Assembly: GCA_004380135.1 (NCBI GenBank)
Contig: QXCR01000037.1
Location: 1-64,000 of the forward strand
Reading direction: 5' to 3'
DNA length: 64,000 bases
From: Stemphylium vesicarium
Lineage: Eukaryota; Ascomycota; Dothideomycetes; Pleosporales; Pleosporaceae
The position numbers were made by a program, and so were the translations under genes. The notes under the pieces were generated by a model, which saw only the letters and a list, made by a program, of their open reading frames with translations, was not told where the DNA came from and made no database searches. This document shows, in pieces, positions 54,205 to 64,000 of this stretch. How positions within the stretch are numbered: the stretch's first letter is position 1; each line of letters opens with the position of its first letter.

Positions 54205-55107
54205 TCAACCCGGTCCCATAAAGTTGCCATAGTATGGGTTCCAGCTAAAGTTAGTCGTCTGGGGTGGTGGTGGTGGTACATAGGGCTGCACACTATATTG
54301 CGTACCCTCGACGCTGTCCTCCCGCCGCCGCTTGGCGATGGGCTGCGCCTCTTGTTCTGAGAATGACCGCTTCTGTGCCATCATGCCGCGGGCTTCCTTG
54401 CGCAGCCGCAGTCGAACGCCCTGATCGGAGAATGCGCGGGAGAGGTAGGTGGACTCTTCGAGGCCCTTGAAGTCTTTGGGTAGAACGACGTTGAACTTTT
54501 CGCTTGTGGTGTGGCCCAAACATTCATATGAGCCCATGTCGTCGGGTGTCTCGAACAGCACCGGGTGTATCTCGTACAGCGTAAATCGCAACCGATAGGA
54601 GCCTTGAATCCTCACAGATATGTCGCCGAAGATGAAGAAGCCTCCATCCTTGTTATTTACGTCTTTGAGCCGGTGCAGTGATGATACTAATGTTCCCGAT
54701 AAGCATTCGCTCGGTGTGTGGTTGACTGGCTCGTCCTTATCGCCCTTCCATAACGATACGCTCATGAAGATGTACGGGTTTTGTAGAAATTGCTCAGTAG
54801 GATCTGTACCGGCATCGACCTTGAGCTGGACGACGGGCGGGGGATCTATGGGCTTCCTGAACTTCTCTTTGCCCTTGACCATGACGAGAGCCTCTTTCGG
54901 TTGCTGACGTACGGCGGGGAGACATGCTGCAGCGTTCAGGCGGGTGGCGTTTGATGATAGGGATGGTATGGACGGTACCGATGGTACCTGTTGCTGGTAG
55001 AGATAATTTGAAGACGACGGGTAATTTGTATGTTGATAAGATGGAGGCGGATAGCCTGAAGACGGGTAACTTGGTGGCTGGTAGGGGTAGTTGTATGGGT
55101 AAGCCAT
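54205..55107 (-). CDS. velvet-domain regulator (VelC-like, tentative), 300 aa
   Basis: Velvet proteins are fungal transcription regulators with an NF-kB-like fold that link development, sporulation and secondary metabolism. The N-terminal ~55 residues are Pro/Tyr/Ser/Gln-rich. The velvet domain covers about 66-238: VRQQPKEALVMVKGKEKF, RKPIDPPPVVQLKV, QFLQNPYIFMSVSLWKG, LVSSLHRLKDVNNKDGGFF, FGDISVRIQGSYRLRFTLYE and SRAFSDQGVRLRLRKEAR. A basic IAKRRRED follows as a likely nuclear signal. The compact domain lacks the long insertion of VelB. The KGKEKxRKPxDPPP stretch makes VelC the best guess, with VosA as the alternative. Single exon, intact. Confidence 0.92.
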   Translation of the reverse strand: MAYPYNYPYQPPSYPSSGYPPPSYQHTNYPSSSNYLYQQQVPSVPSIPSLSSNATRLNAAACLPAVRQQPKEALVMVKGKEKFRKPIDPPPVVQLKVDAGTDPTEQFLQNPYIFMSVSLWKGDKDEPVNHTPSECLSGTLVSSLHRLKDVNNKDGGFFIFGDISVRIQGSYRLRFTLYEIHPVLFETPDDMGSYECLGHTTSEKFNVVLPKDFKGLEESTYLSRAFSDQGVRLRLRKEARGMMAQKRSFSEQEAQPIAKRRREDSVEGTQYSVQPYVPPPPPQTTNFSWNPYYGNFMGPG

Positions 55108-58100
55108 CTTGGGTTCTGTGTAGTTTTCCGGGTCTGTTCTTGCTGCGATGGTTGTACTCCTTTTAGCGGAGAGGGAGTTGTCTGGGTGTGGTAGGAGGGA
55201 GTAGCAGTACTTTTAAAGGACCCAGAAAACTGCGAGGGCCAGAATGGTGAAAAGTATCGGGACAAATTCGAGAGTATCTGGCCTATGGAACAAAGGGTAA
55301 TGCGGGTATTAACGATGAGTGGTGATGGGGAATGGGGTTGGGTTGCGCCTAGTGGGAAGAGCAACTGGTACCGAGCGCGGCCGACCAGTATCGTAGGGTC
55401 CTTCACTAAACCGCGAGCTAAGGGAAGGAGCAGGCGGCGGCGTGACTCATGCGAACAAGGTCTAGTGCAGCCAATGATGGGAATTTGGACCTCTTTTCTT
55501 CTTCTGTAGCCACGGTTACATTCACGACTAGTATCTTTTGCTGACCGAACAAGGCTTGCTGCTGCTACTGCTTGGTCGGCGCCCGAAAGTCGCTGCCGTG
55601 TGGTGGGTGAGGGCTGGTTCGGGAAGGCGGGCTTGCGATGCTACGTCGATGGTACAATGGAAAACGACAGGACGGTATGTATTGTGCGAAATACCGGGTT
55701 CGCGATGGAGGAGGCGTGTCCAGCCGGCTGGCGCATGTGTAAGCGTGCGAAGACGGCACGGCGGGAGCAAGGACGATGAAAAGACTGACTGGCCGCGACG
55801 GCTGTGGTGTAGTGCAGCAAGAGATCTGGATGTTTAGAGGTAGTTTTGAACAAAGTCAAAGGCTAAGCAGGTGTTGTTTTGCAGTTGGGATGCAGCAACA
55901 GGCCGTCTGTGCTATTCTTCCCGAACGAGGGTATCCCATGCATCCGAGTGAGAGACTAGCAATGCACAGACTGCGGCAGCAGACCAGGGTAGTGAGATGG
56001 TCTTGTTCGTGCTTGGATTCAACGGCCATCCCAGGTTCGGGGACAGCAGGGCACTGTCCAAGGGCATCGAACGGGGGACCCGGTTGCATGCGACGGGAGA
56101 GCCCCACGCTTGTATGCCCGTAAAACAGCCAAACAAGACTGGAGATTTAGCCATTGCAACTACTCTACTCCAAAGGCCACATATAAACGGCCGTTGACGC
56201 CCAATCTCTGAGCACCTCGTCGACCAGGCTGGTTGCCGTGGTTTCTCTGAGCCGTGGCCATGTGAGGTACAGAGGACTCGAGTGGACCCCCAACACAACC
56301 GTCCGGACCACTCGCAGACGAATGCAGTCGTACGGAACGCGTCCAGGCACGAGGCGGCTGTCACGCAGTCTCTCCGACGGGGCCTGATGGCGGCTCCGGG
56401 ACGTGCCTCTGGACTCGAGGCTTCAGACTGACAGCGTACCCGGGGCTAGGGCAGCGTCGAGATACTGGTGTTTCACTGCAGATGACGGCACGCACATCGC
56501 CATATAGTGCCCGACAAAGACTTCCTAGGTCAATTGGCGACGGCCCTGGAACGGGCGGAGAGCTGTGCAGGAGCTGTCCCCATTGGGCGTCGCAGACGCA
56601 TGCATGGCAGAAAGGTTCAGAAATGACGCACGACGGCTGCGCGCAACAACGACGACACCGAAGACGGAGATGGGCTGCAGGCGGGAGGGTGAAGTCGTTT
56701 GGAGGCCATCAACGATGCATGTGGGGAGGGATGATCGCCGTCGAATCTCGCCGTGGCTGGGAGGATTTCTACAGGGATGTCGGTCGATTCGAAGCGAAGG
56801 CCGCCAGTCGCGCCGTTCGCTGTGTTGAAAGAAATTCTACGATGTTGCACCGGGTTCCGCACCCCCGTTCGCCATCCCTTTAGCCACAAAAGCATCCAGC
56901 GAGTGAGATGCCGTCGGTCGTCCTGCGAAACCGCTAGCTCAGCAGTCTACCTCTGACAGCGGCGCTATACCTCGCCATGTCCTTAGGCGAGCCTCCACCG
57001 GGAGACCATCACCAGGTCATGTCCGCGACAAACATCTGGACTACCTCTTCGCCAGACATCTGTTCACGTCTACTCCCTCGCTTGCCCTAGCCGTCTTTCT
57101 CACGTTGTCCAGTCTCGCCCCAGTGCTTCCACAGGCCGCTCCGCGCTGTTCCTGCAGTATATGACCACATGGCGCTATTGGCGCTCTCCATATGTTGCAA
57201 ATATCATCCCAACATCGGCCTTGTATGCGCTTAATTTACTTTTTCGCTTGCCATTACGAACGCTCGGTCATTAGCACACTCGACATTGAAATCGCTGACT
57301 GTCATCACGGGCTACTGTAAGGCTCATCAACACGGCCTCATCAGACCACATATCGCGCGACGCTGCCACGCGCGACAGGCACGCACTTTGGCTTTATAAA
57401 AATGATTGCGCGTCACAACTTTCCAACATGTTGCATATTCCCGATTCAGAGGCTGCACAGATATACAGTTGTCCCGCTCTGACATGTAAACCTCTATCCG
57501 AGCGCCACAATCTGCAACTGAGCGGCGCGTTCGCATCGTGGAAGCCGAGAACTATACACCTTCTTCCAAATCAATCTCGACCGAGCTGGGCTTGCTGCCC
57601 CTCTACAAGAGTGGGGTCTTTGCTACGAAACATGAGGGCTTCTTCCCTGCATCACAGCTGATCGCACATCGGGCGTCTCCACTTGAAAAATACGGGTGGC
57701 TCAATCTTGGAACAAGCCGCAAGTGCAGCTCAGGCTTCCGCTGAGCCGTATACATCAGCTGTGATGGTTGTCGGGCACCTTTGCCACGTTCTCAACTGCC
57801 GCAGTGCCGGGGAACATGGACACTGATAGCCCGCATCACGCCTACGCACTAGCCATCGTAGCAGAAGCGCGTGACGAAGTCTGACTGCAACTACACTCAT
57901 CGTGCATCCAGGCTAACTGGTCAGTGACATCAACCATTCCGATAACCTGATTCAATCAGTATAGATCCTGCATCAAGAGCATGATTTGAGATGAGCTTGT
58001 CAGTCAACATGCAATCGAGCATACTTTTTCTGACTATCAATCGTCGTCGAGAGGCCTCGATGTGACTTTGTTGTAGGTCGCTAGCAGCGCCATCGGTGAA

Positions 58101-59289
58101 GCCGATGATCACTCTTGCCTCATCGGACTGAGTCGTGACTTTGCACTGGTCTCGAACGAGGACGTTGAGTAGCTTCCACGCTGGAGTCTCGGCCAGCAAG
58201 TCCAGGCAGCTCCGCGACTGGAAGATCCTTTACCTGCAATCAGCGGCGCGAAATCCCAGCTTGCAAGCTCGGCTCTCCTGGCCTCAGGGTGTGACGCCCT
58301 GGCTTTCAGGTATCAGCAAGCAGTGCACTGGCCTGTCCTGCAAAACATCGATCAATTCATTCCTGTAAATCCCCCGGCGGCACTGGACTCCAACCAAACG
58401 ATGAAAACGCAATGATGCTACAGCCTCAGGTCGCGTCCCTTCGCGGCCACCCCCACACCCTGCGTAACCCAGGCTACGTGGCGAGGCTGCGTGACGAGGC
58501 TTTAGGCTCACGATGATCTGGGGACTTCCCAATGTAACAAAGCAATCTTGTCACCACGCAACTACTCTGGAGCCGGTAATCGGCGATCAGAAAGCAGTGA
58601 GCTGCTCTACTCTGCGGGACTAGGCGGGCCTCCTGCGAGCCAAGAAGTTCATGATGCGTGCGTGCAGATTGTAACTGGTTACGCAGAACGGCATGATCCT
58701 AGGACAAAGGCAAGATGCATGACCGGCGCCGAACGGGCTCAGAACACCGAGAGCCCATTGGCTCTGACATGTCCGGGGAAGTCTACGACTCTCTTCATCA
58801 GAGCTGCTAGGCTGGCTCAGTTTCAAGAGCTGACGAAAGACACTAGACTGACGACGCAGGTGCGTGAGGCCGTTTATCATATCCCGCCATCGCATCAGCC
58901 GAAGTAGACGCGACATGACGGCTTCGAGAACTCAGGGATGAATACGAGGCACATTATTCAGCTGGCTGAATCTTTCTTCTTCTTCGTCTCGAGTCATTCC
59001 TTTCGCCATAGCGTATGCATACACGAGAGATGATTGGTCTAGTCCATCCAGGCCACTACAGGTCTACCATGGTCCACACCCCCAACGGCGTGAACCGGCC
59101 ACACACTCAAAAATCGCCGCCCGGAGTCCGGCAGCTCGCTTGTCTTGCTCCTTCGTAACTTCCCGCTGATCTACTGCCTGTACGTGTGGCGGGGCAGTCG
59201 CTACTTTCTTCTTCCATGACGAAGATCAGGGTCCAGGCACCTCCATCGCGGATCAGGGCGCGGCGTTCCGACCAAGCACAGCCTTGCCT
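55108..59289. other. gene-free stretch, 4.2 kb
   Basis: Divergent or 5' sequence of the velvet gene, then about 4 kb of balanced base composition (not AT-rich, so not obviously RIP-treated) without any domain, long frame or recognisable repeat. Several frames of 60-150 codons (for example 55912-56364 minus, 56482-56883 plus, 58548-58907 plus) have no signal peptide or family features. It may hold non-coding RNA, a species-specific gene with many introns, or an old insertion. Confidence 0.45.
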
Positions 59290-61096
59290 CTACGCCAGCC
59301 TCTCCAACCTTACCATGAGCTTGTCGTTCTGGGGCGGTGCAGTATACGAATCCGACTGCGCAATGCCGCTATCGTCCACAATCGTGGTTCGGTAATTCGA
59401 GTACAGCACTGCGATAATGTACTTCATCTCTGAACAAAGAGTCAGCATTCACACCCTCGGCATCTTCCGAATATCCAAACCCATGTCGAGGGTTGGAGTT
59501 CGGTACTCGGGAGGAACATGTAACCCCAACAGATCAGCACTCACGGTACACTGCCAGGTGACTTCCAACGCACATACGGCCTCCGCTGCGCCTTGTAAGT
59601 CGAAAATCCTCACATTATGAACATGCAACTAACCTTCCAAAAGCCCAAAACCACCGGCTCTCCATATCTTTCCGCTTCTCCTCGCCGAGCTTCTCCATGT
59701 CGAGCCATCGCTCTGGCCTCCACTCGTCTGCATGCTTGTACACTTCTTCATTCAGATGCAGCAACCCTGCGCTCGCACTCACCCTTACTCCACTGGGGAT
59801 ATGGTACGACGCTTCTTCGGGGCCAAGATAGCATCCCTGGGCCGGTGTAAAGCGTGGTTGCGGGCCAGGGATGGCTGAGTGAAGACGCAGGGTTTCCCAT
59901 ATCACGGCATGCAACAAGGGCAGACTGTCTACAACCTTTGGGTCGGGAAGCTCCGGTGCGTTTGATGGTACAACGCGCGGGGACAAGCCGAGAAGTTCGC
60001 GCTGAAGATGTTCTTGGATCTCTGGATGCTTCGAAAGCTCGTGGACGACGTAGTTCAAAGTGATACCAGATGTGTCAAACCCTGCCGCGAGATGGTCCAA
60101 AACCTCACTCGCTATCTCTGCAGCCCGGGGCGCATCCTTTCCATTCTTCTTTGTCTCCTTGGTCATGCTGTTTTTGAGCTGCTGATACACTACAGGTCGG
60201 GTACCAGCCCCCGCCTCGTCCGCACTCAACACGCTACCGGCGTCATCGCACATCTTCGCTGTCCATTTCTCGATCTCACCGTTCGCGGCGTCGACCCACT
60301 CTGGCGTAAATCGGTAGCCCAACCATTTCTCCGCGAAACTAGTTAGCCTTGGAAACTCTTGTGGCCAGAAGTTGAACGATCGGCGTGAGTTGTACAAGTC
60401 CAGGAACCAAGCAAGCTGCTCACGGTCGTCGATAAGGTTCGAGCCTGCCTTAAGGCCGAATATATAGCACGTCACAATGTCCATCGTAGTCGCGCTAAGG
60501 AGCGCGTAGATGTTCAGAACACCCTTTTCCGACTCTGCAAAGGTCGACTCAAGGTAAGGCAGAAACCGCTTGTACAGGATGGTTGATGTCTGCGCCGCCA
60601 GCGCATCGCTTGCGAGAACGTGTGACTTGCTGTAGATGTTGCTCAGCATTCGTTTTCTCTGCGAATGCGGCTTGTTGCTGCCAGTGGAGAACATGTTGTC
60701 GATTCTGGCGATGAGTCAATACCCGCACGTCCGTCTTGCAAACAGTGCTCACCCCCCGTAGTTCGAAAAGAAAGAATACCAGTTGTAGCCATCCCTGTCA
60801 TTGACTTTCTCGAAGCCTCCCGCATACACATCTCGTATTCCGCCCTTGACGCAATTCACACTGACCTCGTTTGGCCCCAGGCATACGATCGGCCCTAGGC
60901 GGTCGTGGGCGGCTTTGAGCGTCGCGTTCTCTACACTCCGCCAACGCACCGAGTCAATCCACAGCGAAGTGAAATGCGCCAGGGGATGTACAGCGGGAAC
61001 TTTACGCAACGGATTGCGTACATAATCGACGACCACGCTGGCGACGAGAAGCAGCAGGCCCAGGATACCCAGGGAAGACGGTGATAGCTCCAACAT
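59290..61096 (-). CDS. cytochrome P450 monooxygenase, four exons, 531 aa
   Basis: Heme-thiolate monooxygenase anchored in the ER. Exons are 60753-61096, 59634-60704, 59545-59585 (41 nt) and 59290-59429, with introns of 48, 48 and 115 nt. The N-terminal anchor is SSLGILGLLLLVASVVVDYV. I-helix oxygen-binding motif AAGFDTSG (about 321-328), ExxR as ETLR (385-388) and PERW (445-448) are present. The heme loop FGSGGRMCVGSHL, with ligand Cys477, is formed only when the 41-nt exon is spliced in. The next join reads VYQMKYIIAVLYSN, with Gln where Glu is usual. It resembles benzoate-hydroxylase or pisatin-demethylase-like fungal P450s, but the substrate is unknown. No backbone genes lie beside it. Confidence 0.92.
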
Positions 61097-62236
61097 CTTA
61101 GTGCAACGTGCTACGAACTGCAGAAAAAGAAATGCGATGAAAAACTGCGTGATAGGATGCAGGCGTATATGCGCCTGGAAAGAAGAAAAGCGATATGACG
61201 ACGTACGCATTGCGAACGACAGCTCGCGCCCTAAGCGTTTCCCGGCGTTCGCACATGGCATCATCATGCTTGATCCCCGCAACAACATCGAGTTCGTTAT
61301 CTTATCGGCCGATTGCCCAGGTTAGCAAAAAATCACCCTGCCCTATTACTAACCCTGACACGTCCGTTAGCGCCGCACCTTTTCAGCCTCACCCGCAACG
61401 CCACTTCCAAGCCCCGCCTCTTTACGATCTACGATTTACGCAACTACCCCCAACAGCCTCAACAACGCGTACCAAACATTGCTTCCTCCTTCCCTTGTAC
61501 AAAGTGGATATTTGGATATCTTGGCAAACTACACATGTTTCTCCTCTCATTTCCGTCTTTTCTTTTTGCCTTTGCAAAGACTGCCTGCCTCTTCCCGCCC
61601 CTCTCTCTCAAGCACGCCAAGCTTGGCTTTGGCCCTACCTCACTGCCTGCACAGATTGCGTTGGTTGGTCGGGCTCCGTATCCCGATGCCGGCACCCCGC
61701 TTGACAGATACAGAGAGAAAGGAGGGGCGGGGCGCAAAATGTTCGTGCTGATGTTTGTTGCACCGGCAACCGGGTCGCGAGCAGACTCGGTACGGAATTT
61801 ACCAATGCGGCGATGCGCGTCGATTGAAATCTTTTTCTGTTATCTCAACTGTCGATACGATGGACTGCATTGGTTTGGTTTGCGGAGTGCGTGATGGGCG
61901 TCGGACGGCATGAGGTGCACGGCGCTGTTCGGTAGACGGAGACCGGGGGTTGGTGCTATGTGTCGTGTGACGCGATGTTGTGTGAAGGTAGGTACGGGAG
62001 CTACTGTTGCTGTCTTTTTTATTACTACTGCTGGTAATGACGGAGAGCGGAGGACGGAAGATGGGTGTTGTGCAGTGTAGTGTAGTGCAAAGGCGCCGCG
62101 GGGTGTACAAAGAATCGAGGTATTCGCGATGCGTTTGGGAAGGTTTGAACAGGACACGTCCTACATGGTATACTCCCAATTTATAATATAAACGATACTA
62201 CTCCTTTCATCGTCCATGTGGTACTTCCTGCTCCCC
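61097..62236. other. intergenic, 1.1 kb, no gene recognised
   Basis: This lies between the P450 start and the 3' end of the glycosidase gene. Frames on the plus strand (61195-61894) have no features and are treated as chance. Confidence 0.5.
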
Positions 62237-64000
62237 TCAGAATATACCCGTCCCATTCCAATTCTCCCTGACCTGTCCCCACCCCTGATACCTCCACCGC
62301 GTGATACAAGCCTGCGTCCCTCCTTCTCCATCCCCTCCATTCTTCGTCCCATACGCCCCAACCAACGCGCCCGTAAACCCCCAAGAAATGACATCACCCC
62401 CTACAACCGCGATATCAGCTACATCCCCACCAGCCAGCCCAGCACTCAAAGCGTAGTGCGTGACATTGACCGCTCTAAGCGCGAGCGTGATATCTTTGCC
62501 GCGCCACGCTTCTGGCACAGGGAAGACGATGTCCTCGGGGACGGGTATGTAGGATATAGCGTGGAAATGGAAGTGTGGGACGAGATTTCCGTTTCCGCTG
62601 GAGTTGGAACGGGAAGAAGTGGATGAAGAAGAAGGCAGCAACACAATACCCATCCTCGCATGATGATTCTGCGTCAGAAATAGCGTTATCCCCGCTTCTT
62701 CACCCTCTATCGTGGGATTGTATCCTACGAGGTCAAACGCGAACGTAAATAGCGTGTGTGTCTGGCGCCGTGCGATGAATGTTTGACCCCCTGGTCCCGG
62801 CGAGTTTCCATCCAGACCTGTGAGGTTGAGAGGCGAGGGCGTGAGGCACAGGCTGTTTTCGTGTGAGGAAGGGGAGATTGTGTAGGAGGAGGGGAGCGGG
62901 GGACGCCAGTGGATGAAGTGTGGGGGCAGGGGGGTGTTGGGGGTGAAGACGATGTCTTTGTCATCATCATCTACAAAATGTCTGTTTCCAAGTTAGGCAA
63001 TCAATCTCTTCAATCCAACCCGACCGCTCAAGAAGACTTTCAAAAATTGAATGTAGCACTCACCCTTCTCCAGGCGCATCCTGGTAGTCGTTCGAAACAG
63101 GTAACGGCCACGCGCGCATCTCCCCCTGAACGGGATTCTGCAGCACAGGCCATAAGTCCTGCTCCCATGTTACATTGTAGAGTACTGTTTCTCGACCCAT
63201 GGGAAAAGTTGTCCATTCTGGTCCCGAGCGTACGGCGAGAGCGACGCCCCACCATTTCCCGGTGTTATCTTGGAATAGGTCTGCGTGGCCGACTGCTTGG
63301 ACTTGAAGAGTTACGTGTTAGTCGTGGGGAGAGAAAGGAAGTTTCGTCTGGCCGTTGTAGAGAAGGAGGTGATGGTTGCGGTGGTGGTGATACTTACAAT
63401 ACTCAGTCGTGTTTGCGTTGCTTAGGATAGGGTTTGACGGGTTCTCTTCATACGGCCCATAGAGATTTCTCGACCGTGCTATCGTTTCCATGTGCAGGAG
63501 CCCTGTGCCGCCTTCTGCGATCATGAGGTAGTACCAGTTGTCTTTTTTGAAGATGTGGGGTCCTTCTGGTGCCTGTTATCTTCATGCGTCAATTCTTTTG
63601 ATGGCCTTCTCTTTCGAATGCAGGTAAAATAAGGAGAGTACTCACAATGCCGCCGGTGCCATTCCATAAATTTGTCCAGTTCCCCAGCAGCTCTCCCGTT
63701 GTGAGATCGACTCTGTTGATGTGAATACCGTATCTACATCCCGGCGTCACGTTAGCCAGCTGGTGGACTTAGAGTGCGGTTTTGAATAATGAGAAACACA
63801 ACATACGCTACTTTCCACGCATGACTACCAACCACATACGCATTCCCCTCATCATCCCAATGCGGACTGATATCGTAACCCTCGAAGTCTAGATGAACAG
63901 CATCACTCCATTCGCTCTCATCCCAGAGATCCGTGGTTGAGAAGATGATCTGGCATCCATTAGCTGCCCATCCAGTGATGGATGTAGGAGAAGACCGGGG
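62237..64000 (-). CDS. glycoside hydrolase family 43 protein, 3' part (5' end beyond the window)
   Basis: Secreted-type hemicellulase family (beta-xylosidase/alpha-L-arabinofuranosidase). Exons seen are 63807-64000 (open at the window edge), 63646-63733, 63398-63572, 63064-63301 and 62237-62981, giving 479 residues; introns are 73, 73, 96 and 82 nt. Five-bladed propeller motifs are ISPHWDDEGNAYVVGSHAWK, TGGIAPEGPHIFKKDNWYYL (Glu of PEGP is the expected general acid), GLLHMETIARSRNLYGPYEE and QAVGHADLFQDNTGKWWGVA. A beta-sandwich C-terminal domain follows and ends ENWNGTGIF. The join APGEGHFVDDDDKDIVF fixed the last acceptor; a nearer AG would give an early stop. The signal peptide and first catalytic Asp would lie outside the window. 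Confidence 0.9.

Noticed and set aside
59615..60694. P450 read as a truncated pseudogene lacking the heme loop
   Set aside because: Correct splicing through a 41-nt exon restores FGSGGRMC and the full C-terminus, so the gene is intact.
61195..61894. Two overlapping plus-strand frames upstream of the P450
   Set aside because: No domain, promoter-like position and low-complexity product.

Overview
The window is nuclear DNA of a filamentous ascomycete. Introns are short (46-118 nt) with GT..AG ends and CTAAC-like branch sites. The gene set is fungal: a velvet regulator, a BYS1-type secreted protein, a siderophore acyltransferase and a Pho80/Pcl-type cyclin. Fot1/pogo transposons carry RIP-type (repeat-induced point mutation) C-to-T damage. 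This points to a Dothideomycete, probably Pleosporales; I cannot fix the genus or species from sequence alone. Exon structures below are my own reading of splice signals and reading frames.

Layout. (1) 1-6545 is a repeat island: AT-rich, TpA-rich DNA, a MITE-like inverted-repeat element (1391-1866), and three pogo/Fot1-type elements. One element (2016-3868, minus) sits inside an older remnant (3871-4400, minus). That remnant abuts a third element (4403-6538, plus) at one shared TA. All are inactivated. (2) 6786-20531 holds a CCCH zinc-finger protein, a cysteine-rich single-pass membrane protein, a disordered KEN-box protein, adenylosuccinate lyase (ade13), and a divergent pair: a siderophore acyltransferase and mitochondrial MnSOD. 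(3) 20922-36452 holds a coiled-coil/Met-Gln-rich protein divergent from a Tfp11/Ntr1 G-patch splicing factor, a single-pass membrane protein with a long proline-rich tail, a PDK1/Pkh kinase, and a large disordered protein of unknown role. (4) 36453-49876 is gene-poor except for a Pcl-type cyclin behind a 1.2-kb leader with no ATG, a BYS1-domain secreted protein, an SDR oxidoreductase, a previously easy-to-miss small cysteine-rich secreted-protein candidate (48593-48888), and ribosomal protein L6. (5) 50739-64000 holds a membrane-protein pseudogene with three in-frame stops, a velvet-family regulator, a 4.2-kb stretch with no recognisable gene, a complete four-exon cytochrome P450, and the 3' part of a GH43 glycosidase that runs off the window end.

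The genes are mostly unrelated housekeeping and regulatory loci rather than a cluster. Possible functional links are the siderophore-acyltransferase/MnSOD divergent pair (iron and oxidative stress) and the secreted, cell-surface and cell-wall-degrading products expected of a plant-associated fungus.
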